Positions 1 to 6,249 of a DNA stretch of 6,315 nt are shown piece by piece (the stretch's first letter is position 1; each line of letters starts with the position of its first letter). Source of the stretch: Proteiniphilum sp. GTDB taxonomy: Bacteria; Bacteroidota; Bacteroidia; Bacteroidales; Dysgonomonadaceae. The notes under the pieces were generated by a model that saw only the letters and a program-made list of their open reading frames with translations, did no database searches and was not told the DNA's origin. The translations under genes were made by a program, and so were the position numbers. The stretch is taken from positions 1 to 6,315 of the forward strand of contig JAIRSV010000165.1 in assembly GCA_031255275.1 (NCBI GenBank), given 5' to 3'.

Positions 1-2
1 AA

Positions 3-30
3 CCGCGGGCAAGTGAAACGCAGCCTGCGG
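3..30. repeat. Hairpin A, 8-bp stem with one G-T wobble
   Basis: The arm CCGCGGGC (3-10) pairs with GCCTGCGG (23-30) through seven Watson-Crick pairs and one G-T wobble, around a 12-base loop. It is the least tight of the hairpin series in this intergenic region. No T-tract follows, so it is not an obvious intrinsic terminator. Confidence 0.5.
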
Positions 31-49
31 ATTGTCGGTAACGCGATGC

Positions 50-66
50 CCTGCCTGAAAGGCAGG
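50..66. repeat. Hairpin B, 7-bp stem, GAA loop
   Basis: CCTGCCT (50-56) and AGGCAGG (60-66) are perfect complements around the three-base loop GAA. Its 15-base core (51-65) is the exact reverse complement of the core of the next hairpin (83-97), so the two form an inverted pair of palindromes 17 bases apart. No T-tract follows. Confidence 0.7.
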
Positions 67-79
67 ACTTGACTGAACG

Positions 80-100
80 GTACTGCCTTTCAGGCAGTAT
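80..100. repeat. Hairpin C, 8-bp stem, TTC loop, inverse copy of B
   Basis: TACTGCCT (81-88) pairs perfectly with AGGCAGTA (92-99) around TTC, and a G-T wobble (80/100) could extend the stem. The inner 15 bases are hairpin B in reverse complement, so each can fold alone or the two can pair together. It is followed by the sequence leading to the C8 tract at 112-119. Confidence 0.7.
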
Positions 101-117
101 GACGCTGATGTCCCCCC

Positions 118-138
118 CCGCAGGTCAGCGACCTGCGG
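118..138. repeat. Hairpin D, 9-bp stem, AGC loop
   Basis: CCGCAGGTC (118-126) and GACCTGCGG (130-138) are perfect complements around a three-base AGC loop. The left arm begins inside a run of eight C (112-119). The stem sequence differs from B and C although the architecture (perfect stem, three-base loop) is the same. Only TT follows, so a terminator role is doubtful. Confidence 0.7.
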
Positions 139-149
139 TTATGAAAATC

Positions 150-166
150 GTGTCCCTCCGGGACAC
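150..166. repeat. Hairpin E, 7-bp stem, TCC loop
   Basis: GTGTCCC (150-156) pairs perfectly with GGGACAC (160-166) around TCC. It lies directly outside the left composite repeat, whose shared part starts at 171 with TGCCCTGTTTTCTTT. In the right copy a different and longer hairpin occupies the same place. With the T-rich stretch at 178-185 it might act as a weak + strand terminator for an upstream gene, but 11 bases separate the stem from the T-rich stretch, which argues against it. Confidence 0.65.
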
Positions 167-170
167 TATC

Positions 171-285
171 TGCCCTGTTTTCTTTCGCTCGTCGGGGCGG
201 GTGCTCCCGCCCCTTGCCGCTCCGGCGATCCCCGAGCTGGTTTTTCTCCGCTTCTTAAAAATGACAACTTTCAACTTTCAACTTT
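171..285 (+). repeat. Left copy of composite intergenic repeat
   Basis: The core at 171-242 matches the reverse complement of 6197-6270 with one substitution (A at 228 versus C) and one 2-base indel in a T run. It contains a GC-rich hairpin with arms GGGGCGGG and CCCGCCCC (194-213, four-base loop) and a small GCCG-CTC-CGGC hairpin (216-226). Beyond the core come one octamer-like unit (TCCGCTTC, 247-254), TTAAAAA and three CAACTTT heptamers (265-285), parts the right copy also has in the same order. Such non-coding mosaics are probably dispersed through the genome, but only these copies are visible here. Confidence 0.8.
265..285 (+). repeat. Three tandem CAACTTT heptamers
   Basis: CAACTTT is repeated exactly three times without spacer (265-271, 272-278, 279-285) and is followed by CC. 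The inverted counterpart at 6130-6150 has three heptamers of the related form GTTGACA, GTTGACA, GTTGAAA. This is the inner edge of the left composite repeat. Confidence 0.85.
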
Positions 286-353
286 CCTCGTTCCATTAAT
301 AAAGCTTTATCACATTATCCCATCATCCCTTCCAATATTCAAGAGAAAATAGC

Positions 354-361
354 TACATTTG
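354..361 (+). promoter_or_regulatory. Bacteroidetes-type -7 promoter box
   Basis: TACATTTG fits the Bacteroidetes sigma-ABfr -7 consensus TAnnTTTG exactly. It is preceded by AT-rich DNA. A clear -33 TTTG element is not seen at the usual spacing (about 330-335 reads TTCCAA), so strength is uncertain. Transcription would begin roughly at 367-372, giving a very short leader before the ATG at 386. It also rules out the in-frame TTG at 359, which lies inside the box. Confidence 0.65.
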
Positions 362-385
362 CACGAAATAATCAAGAAATATGAG

Positions 386-1627
386 ATGAAAGTAAAACCT
401 TTTAAAGGCGTACGTCCGCCGAAAATACTGGTAAAAGAGGTGGCATCGCGTCCCTATGACGTCCTCAATTCGGAAGAAGCCCGCAGGGAAGCCGATGGAA
501 ATGAAAAGTCTCTGTATCATATAATCAAGCCGGAGATAGACTTTCCGCCAGGGAAAGATGAACATGAAGCTGATGTATATGAAAAAGCAGTCGAAAATTT
601 CGGGAAATTCCGCGATAACGGCTGGCTCCAACAGGATGACAAAGAGATGTATTACCTCTACGCACAGACGATGAACGGTAACACCCAGTATGGCCTGGTC
701 GTAGGCGCATACGTGGAGGATTACATGAACGGGAAGATCAAAAAACATGAACTGACCCGCCGCGACAAGGAAGAAGATCGCATGAAACATGTCCGGGTGA
801 CCGGCGCCAATATGGAACCGGTATTCTTTGCCTTCCCCGACAGCGACGAACTGGACGCAATAGTGAAGCAGGTTGCGGCACGCGAACCCGAATACGACTT
901 TGTATCCGGCGACGGCGTCGGACATCACCTCTGGCTGATAGCGGAAGAAGAAGAAATTCGCCGGATCACGGAAATATTCGCAGACATCCCCGCCATGTAT
1001 ATCGCCGACGGACATCACCGTTCCGCCGCCGCCGCACTGGTGGGAGCCGAAAAGGCAAAAAACAGTCCCGGTCACAGAGGAGACGAAGAATACAATTACT
1101 TTATGGCAGTCTGCTTCCCCGGCAGCCAGCTGACCATCATCGACTATAACCGGGTGGTGAAAGACCTGAACGGACTCACCCCCGATGAATTTATACGGAA
1201 ACTCGAAAAGAATTTCATCGTAAAGCCGACCGGCTCGGAAATACAAAAACCGCAGCGCCTCCATCAATACACGCTCTATCTCGACGGACGCTCCTTCAGC
1301 GTGACGGCGAAGCCCGGCACTTACGACGAAAATGATCCCGTCGGACAGCTCGACGTGACAATCACCTCCCGCCTGATCCTGGATGAAATACTGGAGATCA
1401 AAGACCTCCGCAGTGACAAACGGATCGACTTCGTAGGCGGCATCCGCGGAACGGGCGAACTGAAAAAACGGGTAGACAGCGGCGAAATGGCACTCGCCCT
1501 CGCCCTCTATCCCGTCACCATGAAGCAGCTGATGGAAATTGCCGACACAGGCAACATCATGCCTCCCAAAACTACCTGGTTCGAACCCAAATTGCGTTCG
1601 GGACTGGTGATACATTTATTACAGTAA
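386..1627 (+). CDS. DUF1015 family protein, possible serine kinase-like enzyme
   Basis: The 413-residue product starts MKVKPFKGVRPP, the typical opening of DUF1015 proteins, and has about the family's usual length. Two family signatures are visible: GDGVGHHLWLI at residues 175-185 and YIADGHHRSAAA with D208-G-H-H-R212. DGHHR resembles the nucleotide-binding motif of ParB/sulfiredoxin-fold proteins, including the free-serine kinases SerK and SbnI. From memory, DUF1015 genes often sit beside serA and serC in Bacteroidetes and Clostridia, so a role in serine or phosphoserine metabolism is reasonable but inferred. No signal peptide or membrane segment is seen, so it should be cytoplasmic. I chose the ATG at 386 over the TTG at 359 because the latter lies within the promoter box. 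The regulator gene begins 24 bases downstream. Family assignment is firm; function is not. Confidence 0.9.
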   Translation: MKVKPFKGVRPPKILVKEVASRPYDVLNSEEARREADGNEKSLYHIIKPEIDFPPGKDEHEADVYEKAVENFGKFRDNGWLQQDDKEMYYLYAQTMNGNTQYGLVVGAYVEDYMNGKIKKHELTRRDKEEDRMKHVRVTGANMEPVFFAFPDSDELDAIVKQVAAREPEYDFVSGDGVGHHLWLIAEEEEIRRITEIFADIPAMYIADGHHRSAAAALVGAEKAKNSPGHRGDEEYNYFMAVCFPGSQLTIIDYNRVVKDLNGLTPDEFIRKLEKNFIVKPTGSEIQKPQRLHQYTLYLDGRSFSVTAKPGTYDENDPVGQLDVTITSRLILDEILEIKDLRSDKRIDFVGGIRGTGELKKRVDSGEMALALALYPVTMKQLMEIADTGNIMPPKTTWFEPKLRSGLVIHLLQ

Positions 1628-1651
1628 TTATTTAAAACAGGGTATAATATT

Positions 1652-2128
1652 ATGGCACGTCAGGAATTGGACGAACTGGATGAAAGAATCCTCAAAATGA
1701 TAGTGGAAAATGCACGCATTCCCTTTCTGGAAGTAGCGCGCGCATGTGGTGTTTCGGGTGCGGCAGTCCACCAGCGGGTGCAGAGACTTGCAGGGCTGGG
1801 AGTGATCAAAGGCTCCGAATTTATTCTGGATGCAGAGAAAATCGGCTACGAAACGTGCGCCTATCTCGGTATCTTCCTCTCCTCCCCTTCGGTATTCGAC
1901 AAGGTAATCAAAGAATTGAAAAAAGTACCCGAAGTGGTGGAATGTTACTACACCACCGGGCAGTATGACATGCTGATAAAGGTGATTGCAAGAAACAACA
2001 AAGACCTGTTGAGGATTATTCACGACGAGCTGCTGCCGATAGGGCTCTCGAGAACCGAAACAATGATGTGTTTCAAGGAAGGATTCCGGAAAAAACTCCC
2101 CATTCGGTTTCTCGAAAAAGAGAAGTAA
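1652..2128 (+). CDS. Lrp/AsnC family transcriptional regulator
   Basis: The 158-residue cytoplasmic protein has the two-domain plan of Lrp/AsnC regulators. The N-terminal winged helix-turn-helix (about residues 5-65) starts LDELDERILKMIVENARIPF and has a recognition helix around SGAAVHQRVQRL. The C-terminal RAM ligand-binding and oligomerisation domain (about 70-145) includes TTGQYDMLIKV, matching the family's G-x-YD-hydrophobic strand. Members bind amino acids or related small molecules and assemble as dimers to octamers on DNA. The length is normal (150-165 residues) and nothing is truncated. It lies 24 bases after the DUF1015 gene with no terminator between, so the two are probably co-transcribed. 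Ligand and targets cannot be read from the sequence; autoregulation and control of the upstream gene are common in the family. Upstream of the ATG only a weak purine stretch (ACAGGG, 1637-1642) is seen. Confidence 0.93.
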   Translation: MARQELDELDERILKMIVENARIPFLEVARACGVSGAAVHQRVQRLAGLGVIKGSEFILDAEKIGYETCAYLGIFLSSPSVFDKVIKELKKVPEVVECYYTTGQYDMLIKVIARNNKDLLRIIHDELLPIGLSRTETMMCFKEGFRKKLPIRFLEKEK

Positions 2129-2147
2129 CTCCGCTCGAATATAAAAC

Positions 2148-2190
2148 TTTTTTTTTGTACCCCCTGCACACCGCGCAGGGGATATTATTC
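2148..2190 (+). terminator. T9 tract and 7-bp hairpin, possible weak terminator or attenuator
   Basis: In the 111-base gap between the regulator and GH125 genes, nine T (2148-2156) are followed by CCCCTGC (2161-2167), a seven-base loop and GCAGGGG (2175-2181). The stem is perfect, but what follows is ATATTATTC rather than a T-tract, and the long T-tract lies on the wrong side for a + strand terminator. It may separate the two gene pairs, or form a leader structure ahead of the mannosidase genes. I saw no good TAnnTTTG box in this gap. Confidence 0.35.
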
Positions 2191-2239
2191 ATATTGATCT
2201 GTGAGCAAAACAGATTCAAAGAAAATCCATCAAACTTTT

Positions 2240-3691
2240 ATGACAACACGTAGAAATTTTATTAAGAAAACAGCCGCGGGACTGACCGCACTGGCAATTC
2301 ATCCCGCCTGGGCCTCCCCGTCGCCCAAAGGCGCATCCGTAAAACAGAATTATGTATCCAACCGACCGGCGGCAGCCAGTCGCCATTTCACCTCCACCGC
2401 CGTGGAACAGACCATCGCCAAAGTGAAAGCAAAAATAAAGGATCCGAAACTGGCCTGGATGTTTGAAAACTGCTTCCCCAATACGCTGGATACAACCGTA
2501 AACTTCAGCATCAGGAACGGAAAACCGGATACATTCGTCATCACCGGCGACATCGAAGCCATGTGGCTTCGCGACTCGTCGGCACAGGTATGGCCCTACC
2601 TCCCCCTCACCCGATCAGACGAAGAGCTGAAACAGCTAATCGCAGGAGTAATCAACCGGCAGACGCAGTGCATACTGACAGACCCGTATGCCAACGCCTT
2701 TTACGCCGAACCCAACCCGAAAGGAGAATGGGCCGGCGACCTCACCGATATGAAGCCGATGCTGCACGAACGCAAATGGGAAATCGACTCACTCTGCTAC
2801 CCCGTGCGGCTGGCCTACAACTACTGGATGATGACGGGTGACATGTCCGTCTTCGACACCGACGGGTGGAGAAAGGCCATGAATCTTGTGATCAAAACCT
2901 TCAGAGAACAGCAGCGAAAAGAAGGACTCGGCCCCTACAAATTTCAACGGTTAACAGAACGTCAACTGGACACGGTAAACAACGACGGATACGGTAACCC
3001 CGTCAAACCGGTAGGACTGATCGCCTCCACGTTCCGCCCCTCGGACGACGCCACCACCTACCAGTTCCTGGTACCCTCCAACTTCTTTGCCGTCACCTCA
3101 CTCCGGCAGATCGCCGAGATCGCCGGAAAAGTCCTCGGAGACGCAACGCTGGCCGGCGAAAGCAACGCCCTGGCCGACGAAGTAAACAGCGCCCTCAAAC
3201 AGTATGCCGTGGTGAAACATCCCAAATACGGAAAAGTATACGCCTTTGAAGTAGACGGCTTCGGCAACACCTACTTCATGGACGACGCCAACATACCCAG
3301 TCTGCTGGCAATGCCCTATCTGGGTTCCGTCGCAAAGAACGACCCCGTCTATCTGAACACCCGGAAGCTGGTCTGGAGCAAAGACAATCCCTACTTCTTC
3401 AGCGGAAAGGCCGGCGAAGGAATCGGCGGCCCGCATATCGGCTACGACATGATTTGGCCCATGAGCATCATCATGCGCGCACAGACCGGCAACAGCGACG
3501 ACGAAATCCGCAACTGCCTGCGAGTGCTGCGCAATACCGACGCCGATACCGGCTTTATGCACGAATCGTTCCACAAAGACGATCCCACCCATTTCACCCG
3601 GAAATGGTTCGCATGGGTAAACACCCTCTTCGGCGAGCTGATCGTAGACCTGGAAAGAAAAGGCAAAACAGATTTAATCAACTCCATATAA
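2240..3691 (+). CDS. GH125 exo-alpha-1,6-mannosidase, exported
   Basis: The 483-residue product belongs to glycoside hydrolase family 125 (formerly DUF1237), metal-independent inverting enzymes that release terminal alpha-1,6-mannose. Family blocks are DIEAMWLRDSSAQVWPYL (104-121), FRPSDD (265-270), MDDANIPSLL (from about 347), GGPHIGYDMIWP (396-407) and GFMHESF (438-444). By family knowledge the acid is an Asp, most likely in the FRPSDD block (269 or 270), and the base a Glu, most likely E442; both are present. I chose ATG 2240 over the in-frame GTG at 2201 because it places a signal peptide at the very N-terminus: MTTRRNFIKK, a hydrophobic stretch, then AWA-S. The RR-x-F-I-K pattern looks like a twin-arginine signal, so the enzyme should reach the periplasm or beyond. 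GH92 follows after 24 bases, which suggests one operon acting on the same mannoside. Confidence 0.95.
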   Translation: MTTRRNFIKKTAAGLTALAIHPAWASPSPKGASVKQNYVSNRPAAASRHFTSTAVEQTIAKVKAKIKDPKLAWMFENCFPNTLDTTVNFSIRNGKPDTFVITGDIEAMWLRDSSAQVWPYLPLTRSDEELKQLIAGVINRQTQCILTDPYANAFYAEPNPKGEWAGDLTDMKPMLHERKWEIDSLCYPVRLAYNYWMMTGDMSVFDTDGWRKAMNLVIKTFREQQRKEGLGPYKFQRLTERQLDTVNNDGYGNPVKPVGLIASTFRPSDDATTYQFLVPSNFFAVTSLRQIAEIAGKVLGDATLAGESNALADEVNSALKQYAVVKHPKYGKVYAFEVDGFGNTYFMDDANIPSLLAMPYLGSVAKNDPVYLNTRKLVWSKDNPYFFSGKAGEGIGGPHIGYDMIWPMSIIMRAQTGNSDDEIRNCLRVLRNTDADTGFMHESFHKDDPTHFTRKWFAWVNTLFGELIVDLERKGKTDLINSI

Positions 3692-3715
3692 AAACCCGCA
3701 TAACAGAAAGCAATC

Positions 3716-6010
3716 ATGAAGAAACTGTTCATCATAACCCTCACCCTGCTCCTCTCCGCCGTATGTGCGGAAGAGGCGGCAGCACAGACCCAGCGCGAGC
3801 CGGTCGATTACGTAAACATCCTGATGGGCACCATGTCCGAATTTCCCCTTTCGCACGGAAACACCTACCCGGCCATCGCCCGTCCCTGGGGAATGAACTT
3901 CTGGACGCCCCAAACCCGCAAAATCGGCGACGGATGGCAGTATGCCTATGCCGACTATAAGCTGAACGGATTCAAGCAGACACATCAGCCCAGCCCCTGG
4001 ATGAATGACTACGGACAGTTCTCCATCTTCCCCATGACGGGCCGGATGGAGTTCGATCAGGAAAAGAGAGCCAGCTGGTATTCGCACAAGGCCGAAGTGG
4101 CAAAACCCTATTATTACAGCGCATACCTGGCCGATTATGACGTGACGGCCGAAATTACGCCGACCGAACGGGCAGCCATCTTCCGCTTCACCTTCCCCGA
4201 AACGGAAGAAGCCTGTGTGCTGGTAGATGCATTCGACAAAGGATCGTCCGTAGAGATCCTTCCCGAAGAAAATACCATCATCGGCTACACGACACGCAAC
4301 AGCGGCGGAGTCCCCGACAACTTCAAAAACTATTTCGTAATCGTCTTCGACAAACCTTTCCGGCACAAACACGTGGTGAAAGACGGAGAGATCCGCTCGC
4401 AGGACAATAAGGCGGAAGCCGGTCATACCGGCGCCATAGTCGGGTTCGCCACCCGGCGCGGCGAGAAGGTGACGGCACGGGTAGCCTCCTCCTTCATCAG
4501 CCACGCCCAGGCCCGGCAAAACCTGAAGGAAGTTTCCGGCAAAGACTTCGAGACGGTGAAGCAGGAGGGACGCGACGCCTGGAACAGCGTCCTCGGCAGA
4601 ATAGAGATCGAAGGCGGCGACCTCGACCAGCAGCGCACATTCTATTCCACCCTCTATCGCTCCACGCTGTTTCCCCGCAAGTTTCACGAGATCGACGCCG
4701 AAGGAAACACCCTCCATTACAGCCCCTACAACGGGCAGGTACTCCCCGGCTGCATGTATACCGACACCGGTTTCTGGGACACCTTCCGCGCACTCTTCCC
4801 GCTGCTGAACCTGGTATATCCCTCGGTGAACGCAGAGATACAGCAGGGACTCGTCAACACCTGGAAAGAGAGCGGATTTCTGCCCGAATGGGCCAGTCCC
4901 GGTCACCGCGGCATCATGATAGGCAACAACTCAGCCTCCATCGTCGCCGACGCCTACCTGAAGGGCCTGCGAGGATACGACATCGAAGCCCTCTACGAAG
5001 CCATGCTCCACGGCACGGAAAACGTACATCCCAAAGTATCCTCCACCGGACGCCTGGGACATGAATACTACAACACGCTGGGCTACGTCCCCTACGACGT
5101 GAAGATCCGCGAAAATGCAGCACGCACGCTGGAGTATGCCTATGCCGACTGGGCAATCTACAGGCTGGCCGTGGCGCTGAACCGTCCGCAGGAAGAGATC
5201 GACCGCTTTGCCGGACGCTGCCTCAACTACCGCAACCTCTACTCTCCCGAACACAAGCTGATGCGCGGACGCAACAAAGACGGCACCTTTCAGTCCCCCT
5301 TCAGCCCCACCAAATGGGGCGACGCCTTCACGGAAGGCAACAGCTGGCACTACACCTGGTCGGTATTCCACGACCCCCAGGGCCTGATCGACCTGATGGG
5401 CGGCCGAAAGGAATTTACACACATGCTCGATTCCGTATTCATAATGCCGCCGGTGTTCGACGACAGCTACTACGGCGGCGTCATACACGAAATCCGCGAG
5501 ATGCAGATCATGAACATGGGACAGTATGCCCACGGCAACCAGCCCATCCAGCACATGATTTACCTCTACAACTACGCCGGCGAACCCTGGAAGGCTCAGT
5601 ACTGGGCACGCGAGGTGATGGACAAGCTTTACAGCAGCCATCCCGACGGCTACTGCGGCGACGAAGACAACGGACAGACATCAGCCTGGTATGTTTTCTC
5701 CTCGCTCGGATTCTACCCCGTCTGTCCCGGCAGCGGCGAGTACGTAGCCGGATCGCCGCTCTTCAACCGGGCTACCGTTCACCTGGAGAACGGCAACACC
5801 GTCGAGATCAACGCTCCCGGCAACAGTCGCGAAAACAGGTACGTCTCCGGCGTCAGCCTGAACGGGAAAGAGTATACGAAGAACTACTTTTCGCACGACG
5901 AACTGATGGCAGGTGCGAAGATCGACTTTACCATGTCCTCCGCGCCCAATAAGACGCGCGGCATCAAGGAGGTCGATTTTCCCTATTCATTCTCCGGCGG
6001 GAAGAAGTAA
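3716..6010 (+). CDS. GH92 alpha-mannosidase, secreted
   Basis: The 764-residue product is a full-length GH92 enzyme, a calcium-dependent inverting exo-alpha-mannosidase family acting on alpha-1,2-, 1,3-, 1,4- or 1,6-linked mannose. After a Sec signal peptide (MKKLFIITLTLLLSAVCA, probable cleavage near AAA-Q at 22-24) come an N-terminal beta-sandwich (about 27-270) with HQPSPWMNDYG (90-100), then an alpha/alpha barrel (about 290-750). EGNSWHYTW carries E540, the likely general acid. GDEDNGQTSAWYVFSSLGFYPV carries the D649-x-D651 pair that fits the catalytic base region. The two blocks correspond in order and spacing to the catalytic residues of characterised Bacteroides GH92 enzymes, as I recall them. 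Cys17 is preceded by S-A-V, not a proper lipobox, so a soluble periplasmic enzyme is likelier than a lipoprotein. The gene ends the transcription unit, followed by a terminator. Linkage specificity cannot be fixed from the sequence. Confidence 0.96.
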   Translation: MKKLFIITLTLLLSAVCAEEAAAQTQREPVDYVNILMGTMSEFPLSHGNTYPAIARPWGMNFWTPQTRKIGDGWQYAYADYKLNGFKQTHQPSPWMNDYGQFSIFPMTGRMEFDQEKRASWYSHKAEVAKPYYYSAYLADYDVTAEITPTERAAIFRFTFPETEEACVLVDAFDKGSSVEILPEENTIIGYTTRNSGGVPDNFKNYFVIVFDKPFRHKHVVKDGEIRSQDNKAEAGHTGAIVGFATRRGEKVTARVASSFISHAQARQNLKEVSGKDFETVKQEGRDAWNSVLGRIEIEGGDLDQQRTFYSTLYRSTLFPRKFHEIDAEGNTLHYSPYNGQVLPGCMYTDTGFWDTFRALFPLLNLVYPSVNAEIQQGLVNTWKESGFLPEWASPGHRGIMIGNNSASIVADAYLKGLRGYDIEALYEAMLHGTENVHPKVSSTGRLGHEYYNTLGYVPYDVKIRENAARTLEYAYADWAIYRLAVALNRPQEEIDRFAGRCLNYRNLYSPEHKLMRGRNKDGTFQSPFSPTKWGDAFTEGNSWHYTWSVFHDPQGLIDLMGGRKEFTHMLDSVFIMPPVFDDSYYGGVIHEIREMQIMNMGQYAHGNQPIQHMIYLYNYAGEPWKAQYWAREVMDKLYSSHPDGYCGDEDNGQTSAWYVFSSLGFYPVCPGSGEYVAGSPLFNRATVHLENGNTVEINAPGNSRENRYVSGVSLNGKEYTKNYFSHDELMAGAKIDFTMSSAPNKTRGIKEVDFPYSFSGGKK

Positions 6011-6034
6011 GCGGATCCCTCGACCGCACGTACG

Positions 6035-6074
6035 AAATGCCGGAACAGCGTCAAAAGCAGTTCCGGCATTTTTT
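6035..6074 (+). terminator. Intrinsic terminator after the mannosidase genes
   Basis: AAATGCCGGAAC (6035-6046) and GTTCCGGCATTT (6060-6071) form a perfect 12-bp stem around a 13-base loop, with a run of six T at 6069-6074. It lies 24 bases after the GH92 stop codon. It is the strongest terminator signal in the window and marks the end of the + strand transcription unit. Confidence 0.9.
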
Positions 6075-6089
6075 ATTCCGTCCCGTTTT

Positions 6090-6114
6090 GGAGAAAACCA
6101 GCTTGGGGAGCGCC
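6090..6114 (-). repeat. Fragment of the composite repeat
   Basis: GGAGAAAACCAGCTTGGGG followed by AGCGCC matches the reverse complement of the inner edge of the left copy (about 225-249) with two substitutions and a one-base indel. It has the same orientation as the fuller copy that begins about 15 bases further on. The GC-rich hairpin part is missing, so it is a partial copy. Confidence 0.65.
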
Positions 6115-6129
6115 CTTTCTCAATGGAAA

Positions 6130-6150
6130 GTTGACAGTTGACAGTTGAAA
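6130..6150 (-). repeat. Three tandem GTTGACA-type heptamers
   Basis: GTTGACA occurs twice (6130-6136, 6137-6143) followed by GTTGAAA (6144-6150). It is the inverted counterpart of the CAACTTT triplet at 265-285, with the same number of units but a shared G for T change in two of them. Confidence 0.8.
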
Positions 6151-6161
6151 ATGTTTTTTAA

Positions 6162-6193
6162 GAAGTTGAGAAGTGGAGAAGCTGGGAAGTGGA
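6162..6193. repeat. Four tandem degenerate octamers GAAGYKGR
   Basis: GAAGTTGA (6162-6169), GAAGTGGA (6170-6177), GAAGCTGG (6178-6185) and GAAGTGGA (6186-6193) follow each other without spacer. The matching place in the left copy has a single unit (GAAGCGGA read on the - strand, 254-247). The length difference between copies here, about 23 bases, agrees with three octamers plus a one-base change. Confidence 0.75.
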
Positions 6194-6249
6194 AATAACC
6201 AGCTCGGGGAGCGCCGGAGCGGCAAGGGGCGGGAGCACCCGCCCCGACG

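Larger units (their letters stand above)
1..353. other. Gene-free intergenic region of hairpins and repeats
   Basis: No credible protein gene lies here. The one open frame (69-299, +) runs straight through hairpins and a dispersed repeat, has low-complexity content and resembles no family I know. The region holds six short hairpins at 3-30, 50-66, 80-100, 118-138, 150-166 and 194-213, then the left copy of a composite repeat that recurs inverted at the other end of the window. The last part, about 286-353, is AT-rich and leads into the promoter of the DUF1015 gene. The upstream neighbour gene is outside the window. Confidence 0.75.

Noticed and set aside
265..285. CRISPR array
   Set aside because: The repeats are seven bases long, tandem without spacers and only three units, and no cas gene is present.
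69..299. 76-residue + strand open frame in the left intergenic region
   Set aside because: It passes through three palindromes and the dispersed repeat, has no ribosome binding site or family match, and its end consists of the heptamer repeats.
353..1615. 420-residue open frame on the - strand opposite the DUF1015 gene
   Set aside because: It is fully antisense to a gene with clear family motifs, its translation is rich in F, H, C and G without recognisable domains, and it is explained by codon bias of the + strand gene.
2201..2239. GTG-initiated 13-residue N-terminal extension of the GH125 protein
   Set aside because: It would bury the RR signal peptide behind a polar segment; the ATG at 2240 puts the signal at the N-terminus.
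3752..3769. Lipoprotein signal in GH92 with Cys17
   Set aside because: The residues before the cysteine (S-A-V) do not fit a lipobox, and a signal peptidase I site near AAA-Q fits better.
3674..4906. 410-residue open frame on the - strand opposite GH92
   Set aside because: It has no family resemblance and lies within a full-length GH92 gene with catalytic motifs; it is a shadow frame in GC-rich coding DNA.
4931..5641. 236-residue open frame on the - strand inside GH92
   Set aside because: Same reasons: antisense to conserved catalytic-domain coding sequence, no signal or domain of its own.
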